NCBI GenBank assembly: GCA_030849065.1
Contig: JASAON010001640.1
Location: 62,001-126,000 of the forward strand
Reading direction: 5' to 3'
Source: Jaenimonas drosophilae
Taxonomy: Eukaryota > Euglenozoa > Kinetoplastea > Trypanosomatida > Trypanosomatidae
Length of the DNA: 64,000 bases
Positions 58,501 to 64,000 of this stretch are shown piece by piece. The position numbers and the translations under genes are program-made. A model generated the notes under the pieces. The model saw only the letters and a program-made list of their open reading frames with translations, was not told the DNA's origin and did not search any database. Numbering within the stretch: the stretch's first letter is position 1; each line of letters begins with the position of its first letter.

Positions 58501-59376
58501 TAGGGCGTCATCCTCCATTCGGGAGAGCGATGATGGGGAGTACTGAGTGGTGGAGCTCGTGGTTAGGGAATCCAGAAACAGTCTCGGATTTCCGCTGAAT
58601 AGCATCTGGTTGTTGAGCTTCGTCACACATGATGATGGTCTCTCCACTCTGACGACAGCCTCGGAGGAGGTGCCGGGGGTATAAATCCGTAATAAGATAT
58701 TCAAAAGAACAAGCAGCTGCTGCACAATCAGCCGATGGGTGTCTTTCGGCTCACTCAAGTCGTACTGAGAGGTTTGTGCCATGAGGGCGTGGAGAGACAG
58801 TCGAGCGTTCCGCAGAAGCCCGTTTGCCACCAGCGCCATTCCGTGCTCATAGGGCCGTGCCTCCACCAGTGCCACCACGGCAGGCAGCACCATGACCAAG
58901 TAGCTCTGCATGTCGTGCCACGCAGAGCCTTGGAGGGCTGAACCCCAGCGTCGCATGAGTTGGCGAATGGCGTAGACGGGGAGAACCTCAGGGCTCCGCG
59001 TCGTAGGCCACGAGAATCTTGTGGTGTTTTCGTCCTCCCGTTGCATGGCCCCCAACTGGGCCCGTGACGGCTCGCTGAGAAAGGGTGAATAGTAGCTGTA
59101 GAGAGCATCTTCCATGGTGGGCGTGGAGGACGACGCCGTGGGTGAGTCGGCCTCAGCGATTGCCGACGTGGTTTCCTCCGCGGCCCCACCATGGAGACAC
59201 TCAAAGACGACCTGCCCCAGGACGGAGTGCATAACATAGGCGTTGAAGGCCTCCTCATCTCGGCGGTACTGCAGCTCCAAGGCACGTCGCTCATTTGCCT
59301 CACGGTTCATTGCATGGGCGGCATCCTCGGATGCATCCGCGCTGCCAATCTTAGAGAACAGCTGCCGTAGGAACAT
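49549..59376 (-). CDS. Giant PH-BEACH-WD40 protein (neurobeachin/LvsA class)
   Basis: A 3275-residue protein. The first 1090 residues are helical, probably armadillo-like. A concanavalin-A/laminin-G-like domain follows at about 1095-1290 (CVAFWVRPEEH...FELFINGRSV). Next comes a helical region with a neurobeachin-like segment (VVDAVSVLGGMNTVLIPL). A PH-like domain lies at about 2455-2590 and the BEACH domain at about 2600-2830, with LTNLDYLLLLNQLASRS, YPIVPWV, HYSSPAVVLYFLVRLEPFT and NVFNWYSYEDLD. Up to five WD repeats end the protein (2910-3270; SSYLVSGSEDTTFVVW is clearest). BEACH proteins act in lysosome-related traffic, membrane fusion and autophagy. The start was set at the ATG at 59376 (MFLRQLFSKIG). 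The frame continues upstream, but that part is a pyrimidine tract with a splice acceptor. Confidence 0.93.
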   Translation of the reverse strand: MFLRQLFSKIGSADASEDAAHAMNREANERRALELQYRRDEEAFNAYVMHSVLGQVVFECLHGGAAEETTSAIAEADSPTASSSTPTMEDALYSYYSPFLSEPSRAQLGAMQREDENTTRFSWPTTRSPEVLPVYAIRQLMRRWGSALQGSAWHDMQSYLVMVLPAVVALVEARPYEHGMALVANGLLRNARLSLHALMAQTSQYDLSEPKDTHRLIVQQLLVLLNILLRIYTPGTSSEAVVRVERPSSCVTKLNNQMLFSGNPRLFLDSLTTSSTTQYSPSSLSRMEDDALTAEMLPLFLYFAKAQLTRGPQSGEGWELPTAAQGVHDSMRLFLYGSFCASPAVSTFSADSIVAAFSVLLLRCMAAFEGGSLESALALLQQLSSTLLAVAHLVRTRPVELAEALMASNVSLSLSSVLFYVGCSYCRAEGSSTFANDVRFTRDEVRRLAHQKTEDQPANSPVEYLSKHGVTFDHVCDVEAVDEFLHCVIGVAFAVRAHHGELMSHGGAYEALLAMEGSILGSLSAPSLSTSASRLGEAPPHTVQAGSCLFDVVMKYVQQMLFSGPAATHSIEYRHREVLLGKFYTLAGQHLPFIMEDSRLVYTLLRIMIVALGDTSSALNREGSSDHQQWRQELVATIGWMDAVMQLDRPQLSEEAMQHGIGAFFAVLVAALRSPKGALAHESFCENRDLFTGLCSTIVHLCSVLLPRERPLSEGFSVVRDTRSINTTYPALTWSKQLLVEVVHFSHQSFVHVLTHYVEPVFFLVETPTSCWIGGELLTLLLSYQSADTNEYKNHMGVLVQRLWSSLFSCVDEVLDKDEVLLVLLRCMRQALASLAPSHHRGCLGPSRALQNFLCGGVPGSGDGYLRLLHRATLPWRSNVSASDSVTEMISTLTALVRGNPLQRAALLRMVQPEELVECLRLAWLSAAPGEWEAFVRVILSFVYEEVDATSTSVAHRNAHNTAVLTPLLQSFAKIVATEFKPCHASALLFLMRDITATARNNHTDRFLLASTGLLEALTALLQCDWMRCTPSLVEPFQDVMITLASCHVPPRVAKQLLLAIAHTSGPHVQQLVPIVMEVILKTSQNVLRPAPKVEPTSYIAVRPQSGSTGVVASLHEGPAEGYCVAFWVRPEEHQHGQATLYSLQNGQRKTVLALYLADDHSMKVAIRTPSTSSNGPTTPASGAGEVDLGHQLPTREWVHVAVTHSTNSQIFFGQTTVFELFINGRSVVRDTGIPYPSLSQGYLFLGAAGEDVLGHLTRGFHGLFAEVYFFDHVLSSTKVGAIYADAAQRRADSIGSLSASGQFGSFVRDASIHIDPRLSEAGQLYNLSAFLRGCPREAPLVMFEGTFVCNAQTVVDAVSVLGGMNTVLIPLTVLLLGVELPFSGVGVGSLDGLPGTTRRAVAEADLIRLMDLVAVMCRMDSVAEEMLTTGYFTILSSTLEQMGSSIGASLPQRFMHVCEAALSHSQALFEAAYAAFFLSVDLFHACPRSTQLVMIQLQYGVLITPPCKNHEKEEANMLACARHLDVERFTTSVLLHNLCATSSPSASAGDDDDVRQHLLQLFDAAISDPPTSPAATALMQLVGGLSAAETPVSPELLVDILGRTRRLIFSRSLVLCQILGRQGYAGTLLPLLHHTCPAVRHEALLQLLLLLCRSKRTQELMNPSVINSQDAVHVSGDVSLSWLADLLKVYEVNLPLYLTLRCGLVGDFGVERLPTQYAALPRQSLVSGFSPVWGLILSLMGHCDDEELIRLALDDSAALLTCAWAWKQLASLQGWYGLVAKLYMTVMTHTATTAKRSDAAEEEARLTYAPQRVSVGGEGTDHFSLHPGGADDRVYATCTTVLGLPLFMTLLHEAFGATELHLVVASLQQHRALRLLAGVLEDVTMRFHTKLMSAETDAFLGLGSSVALGNFTQFVYVVEDTLFYSLPAYDASVNVNASPLAVDYSPNFGRDRRGNTRVDYQEWEHVAVIVPSSQRSDWGYIQFARDSPYASGSGKLQLLREPDGVWAHASLAMKLAGVLAISPSMINTGGTSMGGKTKEILFQKSTVQFRRGGFLRIFTRLLRMSARFILSDTTLLENFIVVAQRFTKDVATEQGLLVRLLTSGDADGEHSACASTMVLFHSVHDLLVRRIHHQLSNPPTTENEDGGHVDAQLVSVLHSLFAMFLKPFSQSVRFEAEVHEEMERSPPPTLQWLTDQRTGVSSPERLMEFAAVASRADYTTFVSRCEVVVDKERNTEKALAVSAVKESLSMVQQLGRLVTGLRDARQVVLTNLARLSSSPNSDGQSENEAQLLASAYRAVDKEHSALRTSVWARFVECVKGTIWNLDDWQGRDGRAQIFSSLSMYEQQPLVRRRLLLRREGTRHVDVASSSHRISETDPETDEEEASKLRSTQLRRRGGESVLLEQNATNEGETQEPGSTLPGIASVDNVGYHEGSDRHAHPGGGEDGEGGAKATTLAMSCEIPYMMHCWSAVLTLSGTRVCVLVDVPNKAHNPTVAEDAKRFLIQPSNFTFSVHQIVEMAPGRRFRMKRHALELWLTEGRSWLFNFPDNIMMRYAARTLLFAASHNAAPSPSLRCGPCYVYQENPLREPRLLEGTRNWVEGRLTNLDYLLLLNQLASRSVNDLTQYPIVPWVVADFSSERLDLTNPATFRDLSKPIGACGSSHRQEVIQQRYTEMKNMGDVPSHYFTHYSSPAVVLYFLVRLEPFTTLQVLLQGGHFDHPDRMFHSVAACFRAVMTSTQDVRELIPELYYLPELCEHNNQVLFGSKQDGTPMAEVTLPPWAHGSPYEFIYGLRAALESDHVSRHLHHWIDLIFGYKQRGKEAIKALNVFNWYSYEDLDRSAGEVDEGVLLDSLDNIGQTPMQLFHQAHPARSMVKASVVDLSSPNACLKVQSIAPEASFFSLVLHVTLSSRNAVVLVSESGSARLLRLHPIDVPASPTSPLAPLAAGAMKALGLSDQSEHTLPPLVQGAIPNRSGSNGGPCTPGNVAVLWGPRDAAFVVLGGLYDFSIALRPLSEGSSSQRLRAHRGRVIRLQASRDSSYLVSGSEDTTFVVWRCDYTAPLTGFPTISVVPHFTIHGHEGTPTSVDVSTVLDMVATASADGQLMFHALGRGSFHRSLQHPQRYSIDRVLLTESSYLSTCLYVSEMDHVIHQCSLNGAPLRSFACPGRITAWTESRSQHILLACLPHTRSSNAINATRDGVADGDTPRAAVPKIQGATVMFLHSFHLQLTTQMPLRESSTAVCSVACHPVNPHVMLVTHIEGTMELVQIEANSHS

Positions 59377-59433
59377 GGCCCCCCCCCAAGTGCTTCGGCT
59401 CCAAGGGCAGTGATGATCTTCGTTGTTCCTTAC

Positions 59434-59466
59434 CTGCGCAAGAAAAGAGTGGAGCAATAAAAAGAG
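59434..59466 (-). promoter_or_regulatory. Predicted trans-splice acceptor for the BEACH gene
   Basis: A minus-strand pyrimidine-rich tract (plus about 59438-59466) ends in CAG with AG at 59435-59434, 58 bases before the ATG at 59376. Translating through it gives a false hydrophobic leader. Confidence 0.5.
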
Positions 59467-59837
59467 GGTCGATGAAACACAGAGAACGTGGCTCATGAGG
59501 CCACCACACAACATCTCATGAGAGATGATTAAAAATACTCATTTGGTTTGTCCCCTTCAACATCGATAAAGCGATGAAGCATGACAGGAAGACTTCTGCT
59601 CTTCACTCAACCTGCCCACACACCCATCACCCCCGTACACCTCCATGGAGGGAGGTGGTGTGGAGCGGGAGAGAAGAGAGATCAGCCAGCCCTGTGGAGC
59701 TGCACAAGGTGTCGTGCAAATGCATGCCTTGATGCGGCAGAACGGCGTGAAGCCGCTTTCCTAGTTCCGTCCAGACCCACGACACATGGCAGAAGCACAA
59801 TTTTGGGGTAACACAAGGGAGGAGGCAGTCGTTTTCA

Positions 59838-59853
59838 GCGCTAAAGATAGCGC
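59838..59853. other. Small hairpin beside an acceptor-like site
   Basis: GCGCTA (59838-59843), loop AAGA, TAGCGC (59848-59853): a perfect six-pair stem. In the direction of transcription it comes just after the AG that ends the 200-base pyrimidine stretch. Its role is unknown. Confidence 0.4.
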
Positions 59854-61569
59854 CAGTTTCCCCTGTTTGGGAGATCAAGAGAGAACAGCAAAACAAACAA
59901 TCAAAAAAATGGATAAAAAAACGGGGGGAAGGAAGGTCGCTAAATGAAGCAAAAAGAAGAACAGAAAATAGGAGAAACAGACAACCGCACAATGTTGATT
60001 TTTCTCGCAAAAGAAAACAAAAAAAGTGGGGAAAAAGATATCCAAAGAACATGAAAACCTGGAAATATAACAACAAAAGCATATAGCTAATGAACCCGTC
60101 TTGGTGAGAAGCAACACGAGGTATAAGCGCTAGCAGAGAGAGAGGCGTTGTCGCCGTCTTCGTTCATAGAAGACACTGGAACAAGGGCTGAATTGTCTGG
60201 ATGTGTGGGGATGGGGTAGAAGTATTGCATCACTCAGGAATCAACATCAGAACTGGCCATACCACACCCATTCACAGAAGGAAAAAAGGCACCGGATTTA
60301 CGGGTCAGGTATGAGCAATGGCGGCGCTCATTACGCATACCTCTCATGGACGACTCCACCCAGTGGATGCCTCGCATCACTACTGCTTGTCAGGTTGGCG
60401 CTGAGCAACTGGGCCTTCAACCATCAACGACAAAGAAAAGGACAACAACAACAACAGTACATCTGCTGGTCAAACCACGTGTCTGTCCCATACAACATCT
60501 ACCATCTTCAGCCTATCTGTGCTCGTCAAACGTCCAAATCCACGTGAAGCACGGAGCGCAGATTCAGTACTTCGACACCTCCCGCATTGGGAGTGTTAAA
60601 ATGGAGTGCACACGTAACAACAGGAATGAGCGAATCCCCACACATCGACACAACTGGGGATGGGGTGCGACACACACAGCGAAGTCATGAGATAGTGGGA
60701 GGAGGGGGAAAGAAGCGGAGGAGAAGGGATCTCCCTCTTTCCAGTGGCACCGCGTCATTCCACGCTTTTGCCACAAACAACGACTTCATAAAAAGGTGGT
60801 ACAAATGAAAGGGTACGGAGACAGAAAAGAGAAAGTATAGTATTTGAAACGAAGATCGAAATGGAGCTGGTAAAATGGTGGATGCAGCTGAAGACTGGGG
60901 CTGGAAATAGAGAAGTGAATAAGGCCACTCGCTAACCATCCTATCACAGCACCCATACGGCCGGCATATGCAGCATCGCACGCGTACATGATTTGCGCCG
61001 CACGTCTCTCAACATATATATACACTGTCAAGCCCTCCGTACTCCTACGTTTTTCGTTTTTTTTTCGGTATGTCTTTTTGATGCTTCTTCTCACCATGGT
61101 GCTCTCACAGACACATAAATAAGAGCAGCCTCGGTCGGGTTGTTTGTTGGTGCTTGTTGAGAAGAAAAAAGGTGTTGGCAGCGTGGTGCGGCGCGGTCGC
61201 CTTCCCAGATGGCTCCGTTCGTTGCCCACATGGGCCGCCTACCATTTGAACACTACCCGCAGTCATTCCGATCCGCACAAAGACAGAGAAGAACAAGCCT
61301 ACTACAACAACAGCCCAAGGGAAGTACGATATTACTCAATCGCGTCTTCGAAAAGCCGATCACTCACCCCAGCCTACCCATTTTGTCGTGGATTCTGCCA
61401 GGCCAACAATTCAATATGGTAAGCGCGTTGTGAGCCATCAGTGGTATGAGTCAGTGCGTGATGGACCCTCCACTACTGGCAGCACACACGGCTCGGGAGG
61501 AGGAGGGATGGGAGGGGGTGACCGACATAAAGGTACGTACGTCTTTACAAATGACGAGCGGGCAGTGTT

Positions 61570-62991
61570 TTAGAAACGCTCACCAAGAAATTCCGGATGC
61601 TTCATGTTCTGCTGAGTGAAGATCTCATTGAGCTGCTCCTTATCCAGAAGCTTGCGTTCCTCCACAACGGCACGGACGCTCTTGCCTGTGCGTGCGCACT
61701 CCTTGCCAATCTCGTCACAAATGTGGTGGCCGAGCTGTGGGCAGAGGTATGTGACGATACCAATGGAGTTATTGACGTAGTTCTGGCACTCCGTCACGTT
61801 GGCGGTGATGCCGTCCACACACTTGGTTGCCAGGGTGCGGCAGGCGTTGTCCAGCAGCTCAATCGACTGGAAGAGGCACTCGGCAATGACGGGCTCCATC
61901 ACGTTGAGCTGCAGCTGGCCAGCCTCGGCAGCCATGACGATGGTCATGTCGTTGCCGCTCACCTTGAAGCACACCTGATTCACCACTTCTGGAATGACGG
62001 GGTTGACCTTGGCGGGCATAATGGAGGAACCAGCCTGCATCTCGGGGAGGTGGATCTCCTGAAGACCGCAACGAGGGCCGGAGGCGAGCAGGCGCAGGTC
62101 GTTGCAAATCTTGGAGAGCTTGATGCAGAAGCGCTTAATGGCGCCGTGCACGGTGACGTAGGCACCGCAGTCGGGGGTGGCAGCAATGAGGTCCTTGGAG
62201 TTGACGCACTCGTAGCCCACATTCTCGGACATCTTCTTCATACACAGCTCTGAGAAGCCAGGAGCGGCGTTGATGCAGGTGCCAATGGCCGTACCACCCA
62301 TGTTGAACTCGAGCAAGCACGCGGCACTGCTCTTCAGGTTGTTGATCTCCTGGTTGATCCAGAAGGCAAAGGCGCCAAACTCTTCACCGAGGGTCATGGG
62401 GACGGCATCCTGCAGTTGCGTGCGGCCCATCTTGAGAACATCCTTGAACTCCACAGACTTGGCCTCGAAGGAGTTGGCGAGGAGGCGCATGCCATCGAAG
62501 AGGCAAATGATGTCCTCAAACAAGGCGAGCTTGATGCCACTGGGGTAGGCGTCATTGGTGGACTGGCAGAGGTTGACGTGGTCGTTGGGGTGGCAGTACT
62601 TGTACTCACCCTTGTTGTGGCCCATGATCTCCAAGGCCAGGTTAGCAACCACCTCGTTGGACGTCATGTTGACGGAGGTGCCAGCACCACCCTGGAAGGC
62701 GTCGATGGGGAACTGATCCATGCACGCCCCCTCAAGGAGAATGCGGTCGCAGGCCTGCACAATGGCGTCACCAACGTTCTTGGGGATGATGCGGAGCTCG
62801 CGGTTGGCCATGGCAGCCGCCTTCTTCACCTGCACCATACCGCGGATGAGGTGGGGGAAGTCGTTGATGGAGGTGCGGCTGATGTGGAAGTTGTCAATGG
62901 CACGCTGAGCGTTGATGCCGTAGTATGCATCTGCGGGGATTTCCAAGGGGCCAAGAAGGTCCACCTCCGTGCGGGTCTTGTTGCTGGACAT
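61570..62991 (-). CDS. aspA: Aspartate ammonia-lyase (aspartase), bacterial type
   Basis: A 473-residue enzyme of the fumarase/aspartase superfamily, close in length to the E. coli enzyme (478). It follows bacterial AspA almost throughout: [94 protein letters not shown]. The signature loop [11 protein letters not shown] is at 321-331 with the catalytic Ser. The NDAYPSG and CGAYV features favour aspartase over fumarase. It deaminates aspartate to fumarate and ammonia, feeding fumarate into the succinate or glycosome pathways. The start is the ATG at 62991 ([10 protein letters not shown]); upstream codons are not ATG, and no targeting signal is clear. Codon use matches its neighbours, so it is resident in this genome and not contamination. 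Confidence 0.93.
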   Translation of the reverse strand: MSSNKTRTEVDLLGPLEIPADAYYGINAQRAIDNFHISRTSINDFPHLIRGMVQVKKAAAMANRELRIIPKNVGDAIVQACDRILLEGACMDQFPIDAFQGGAGTSVNMTSNEVVANLALEIMGHNKGEYKYCHPNDHVNLCQSTNDAYPSGIKLALFEDIICLFDGMRLLANSFEAKSVEFKDVLKMGRTQLQDAVPMTLGEEFGAFAFWINQEINNLKSSAACLLEFNMGGTAIGTCINAAPGFSELCMKKMSENVGYECVNSKDLIAATPDCGAYVTVHGAIKRFCIKLSKICNDLRLLASGPRCGLQEIHLPEMQAGSSIMPAKVNPVIPEVVNQVCFKVSGNDMTIVMAAEAGQLQLNVMEPVIAECLFQSIELLDNACRTLATKCVDGITANVTECQNYVNNSIGIVTYLCPQLGHHICDEIGKECARTGKSVRAVVEERKLLDKEQLNEIFTQQNMKHPEFLGERF

Positions 62992-63234
62992 GCTGTCGAG
63001 GGGATTGGGAATGTGGGGGTTGATTGAGGTGTGTTTGAGGGCTAAGAAGTTGTGAGGTTGGACTAGGAGCTCGATCCTTGTCAATAGGGCAGAAATGCAA
63101 CAAGAAGACCAATGAAGGCAAATATTTCTTGAATGTGTGTTCTTGAATGTAGTACTCAATGGGGCAACAGCTGTATAGATAGAGGCCTCAACAACGAGGT
63201 ACTTGCTGGATAATGTCCATCACGTCCATGCCTG

Positions 63235-64000
63235 CTACACCAAGTCCACAGTGGCCTCGTCGACGGCTGGCTGCTCCACTGGGGGCAGCGGCACTTCCTT
63301 GTGTGGCGTAGGAGCCGGAGGAGGTACTGGGGATGATGCAGAGCCAATCAACTGCGCAGTTTCCTCCTTCAGCTCCTGCACGCGCAGGGCGACGGGATGC
63401 ATCAGATGCAGCCTCTGCTGCTCCTCGGTGGAGATGTAGGCACTCACACACTGCTGGCACGCAATCATGTCCTTGTCCACCTCCGACACAATCAACGTCA
63501 GCTCGGCGGCCGACTTCTTGGCTGCCCCCGTGAAGGGCGTGGAGAGCCTCGTCGTGAGGGTTTGAATGAGTCGGTGGCTCACGCTGTTTAACTCACTCTG
63601 CACATCCCGCTTGGCCTCTTGCGAGGACTGGTTGATCTCCAGCCGGCGCTCACGCAGCACCGACAAGTTCAGCGACTTCTCCACCACGGTGATACTCGAA
63701 TCGATTTGAACAAGTTGTTGGTGGAGGTAGACGACGTGGGCCAACTGACACGCAAGGCTCTTCACGGTTGCCAAGGAGTCTGAGGAATCCGTCTTGGCCA
63801 TGAGCACCTGCAAATCCTGCAGGTTCTGAAGGCTGAGGCGGATGGCCTCGCGCGCAAAGACGGCGAAGACGGAGAACTCCAAGACGGGGTAGAGAAGACG
63901 TAGCAACTTCACCGTCTTTTGTAGGACCGGTACAAAGTCGGGGCCACTGAGGAAGCTCGACGTCGACGTCGGCTTCACCTGCGGATCTGCGACTGTGGCG
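63235..64000 (-). CDS. COG3: Conserved oligomeric Golgi subunit 3 (COG3/Sec34), C-terminal part
   Basis: The frame is open to the window edge, so the 5' part lies outside; 254 codons are seen. The segment LACQLAHVVYLHQQLVQIDSSITVVEKSLNLS matches the C-terminal COG3 core (LKHLLILREQIAPF...E..LDLS), here given in short form. EAKRDVQSELNSVSHRLIQT matches SKKDVDRHLKSACEQFI, and the following helix ends in LHLMHPVALRVQELKEE, like LFKPVRNNIQQVF. The tail is Pro-rich (PPPAPTPHKEVPLPP). COG3 belongs to lobe A of the COG tether, which returns vesicles within the Golgi. The match rests on pattern spacing more than identity, so a different tether subunit is a remote alternative. Confidence 0.75.
   Translation of the reverse strand, partial: ATVADPQVKPTSTSSFLSGPDFVPVLQKTVKLLRLLYPVLEFSVFAVFAREAIRLSLQNLQDLQVLMAKTDSSDSLATVKSLACQLAHVVYLHQQLVQIDSSITVVEKSLNLSVLRERRLEINQSSQEAKRDVQSELNSVSHRLIQTLTTRLSTPFTGAAKKSAAELTLIVSEVDKDMIACQQCVSAYISTEEQQRLHLMHPVALRVQELKEETAQLIGSASSPVPPPAPTPHKEVPLPPVEQPAVDEATVDLV

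Larger units (their letters stand above)
59377..61569. other. Long gene-free stretch between aspartase and BEACH genes
   Basis: About 2.2 kb with no recognisable protein gene. It holds the BEACH splice signal (59434-59466). A very long minus-strand pyrimidine stretch (about 59880-60075) ends in CAG near 59862, followed at once by a small hairpin (59838-59853) but only tiny frames. Another CT-rich tract lies at about 60690-60725 and is followed by a 39-codon frame (60526-60645). These could mark small noncoding or very small coding transcripts, or simply be the 3' UTR of the aspartase gene. Confidence 0.45.

Noticed and set aside
59377..59514. N-terminal signal peptide on the BEACH protein
   Set aside because: As above: the apparent leader is translated splice-signal sequence ending in CAG at 59435-59434.
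1..64000. CRISPR arrays, insertion sequences, operons with ribosome-binding sites
   Set aside because: The window is eukaryotic nuclear DNA. The only tandem repeats are coding zinc-knuckle units and microsatellites, and no transposase or reverse transcriptase was seen.

Overview
The window looks like nuclear DNA of a kinetoplastid protist (Kinetoplastea, Euglenozoa). All twenty confidently called protein genes lie on the minus strand, without visible introns, in one head-to-tail run of about 62 kb. This is how a polycistronic transcription unit resolved by spliced-leader trans-splicing looks. Most start codons are preceded on the minus strand by a pyrimidine tract and an AG acceptor. Several gene types are characteristic of the group: CCHC zinc-knuckle array proteins (UMSBP/HEXBP type), a NEK kinase with a C-terminal PH domain, and long low-complexity WD/BEACH proteins. 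I cannot name the species. A bacterial-type aspartase and queuosine salvage would suit a bacterivorous bodonid, but a trypanosomatid is not excluded.

Layout from left to right (each gene is read right to left): about 2 kb without a gene; NEK-PH kinase; ELMO-domain protein; RING/B-box protein; leucine-rich-repeat protein; CEP57-like coiled-coil protein; 1604-residue WD-repeat protein; cohesin SCC3/STAG; a small Ser-rich protein; proteasome alpha 1; a 5-knuckle CCHC protein; clathrin heavy chain; a 7-knuckle CCHC protein; a 9-knuckle CCHC protein with tandem DNA repeats; proteasome beta 5; an RsuA/RluB-family pseudouridine synthase lacking the catalytic Asp; a queuosine-salvage glycosylase-like protein; an 840-residue unknown; the ATP23 protease; an Ala/Pro-rich unknown; PIG-C/GPI2; a 3275-residue PH-BEACH-WD40 protein; aspartase; and COG3, whose 5' part runs off the right edge.

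The genes are not an operon in the functional sense. They share transcription, and their products act in separate cell systems: vesicle traffic (clathrin, COG3, BEACH, ELMO), proteasome (alpha 1, beta 5), chromosome cohesion, cytoskeleton or centrosome, mitochondrion (ATP23, pseudouridine synthase homologue), GPI anchors and nucleoside salvage. From memory, the block proteasome alpha 1 / clathrin heavy chain / two UMSBP genes / proteasome beta 5 is also found together in Trypanosoma brucei and Leishmania; this should be checked.

Long gene-free stretches (about 0.9 to 2.2 kb) lie mainly downstream of the CCHC genes, SCC3, the Ala/Pro-rich gene, aspartase and the kinase. They probably hold long 3' UTRs. 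One holds a small possible gene (32305-32559) and another a set of shifted frames resembling a decayed gene (about 34037-34580).
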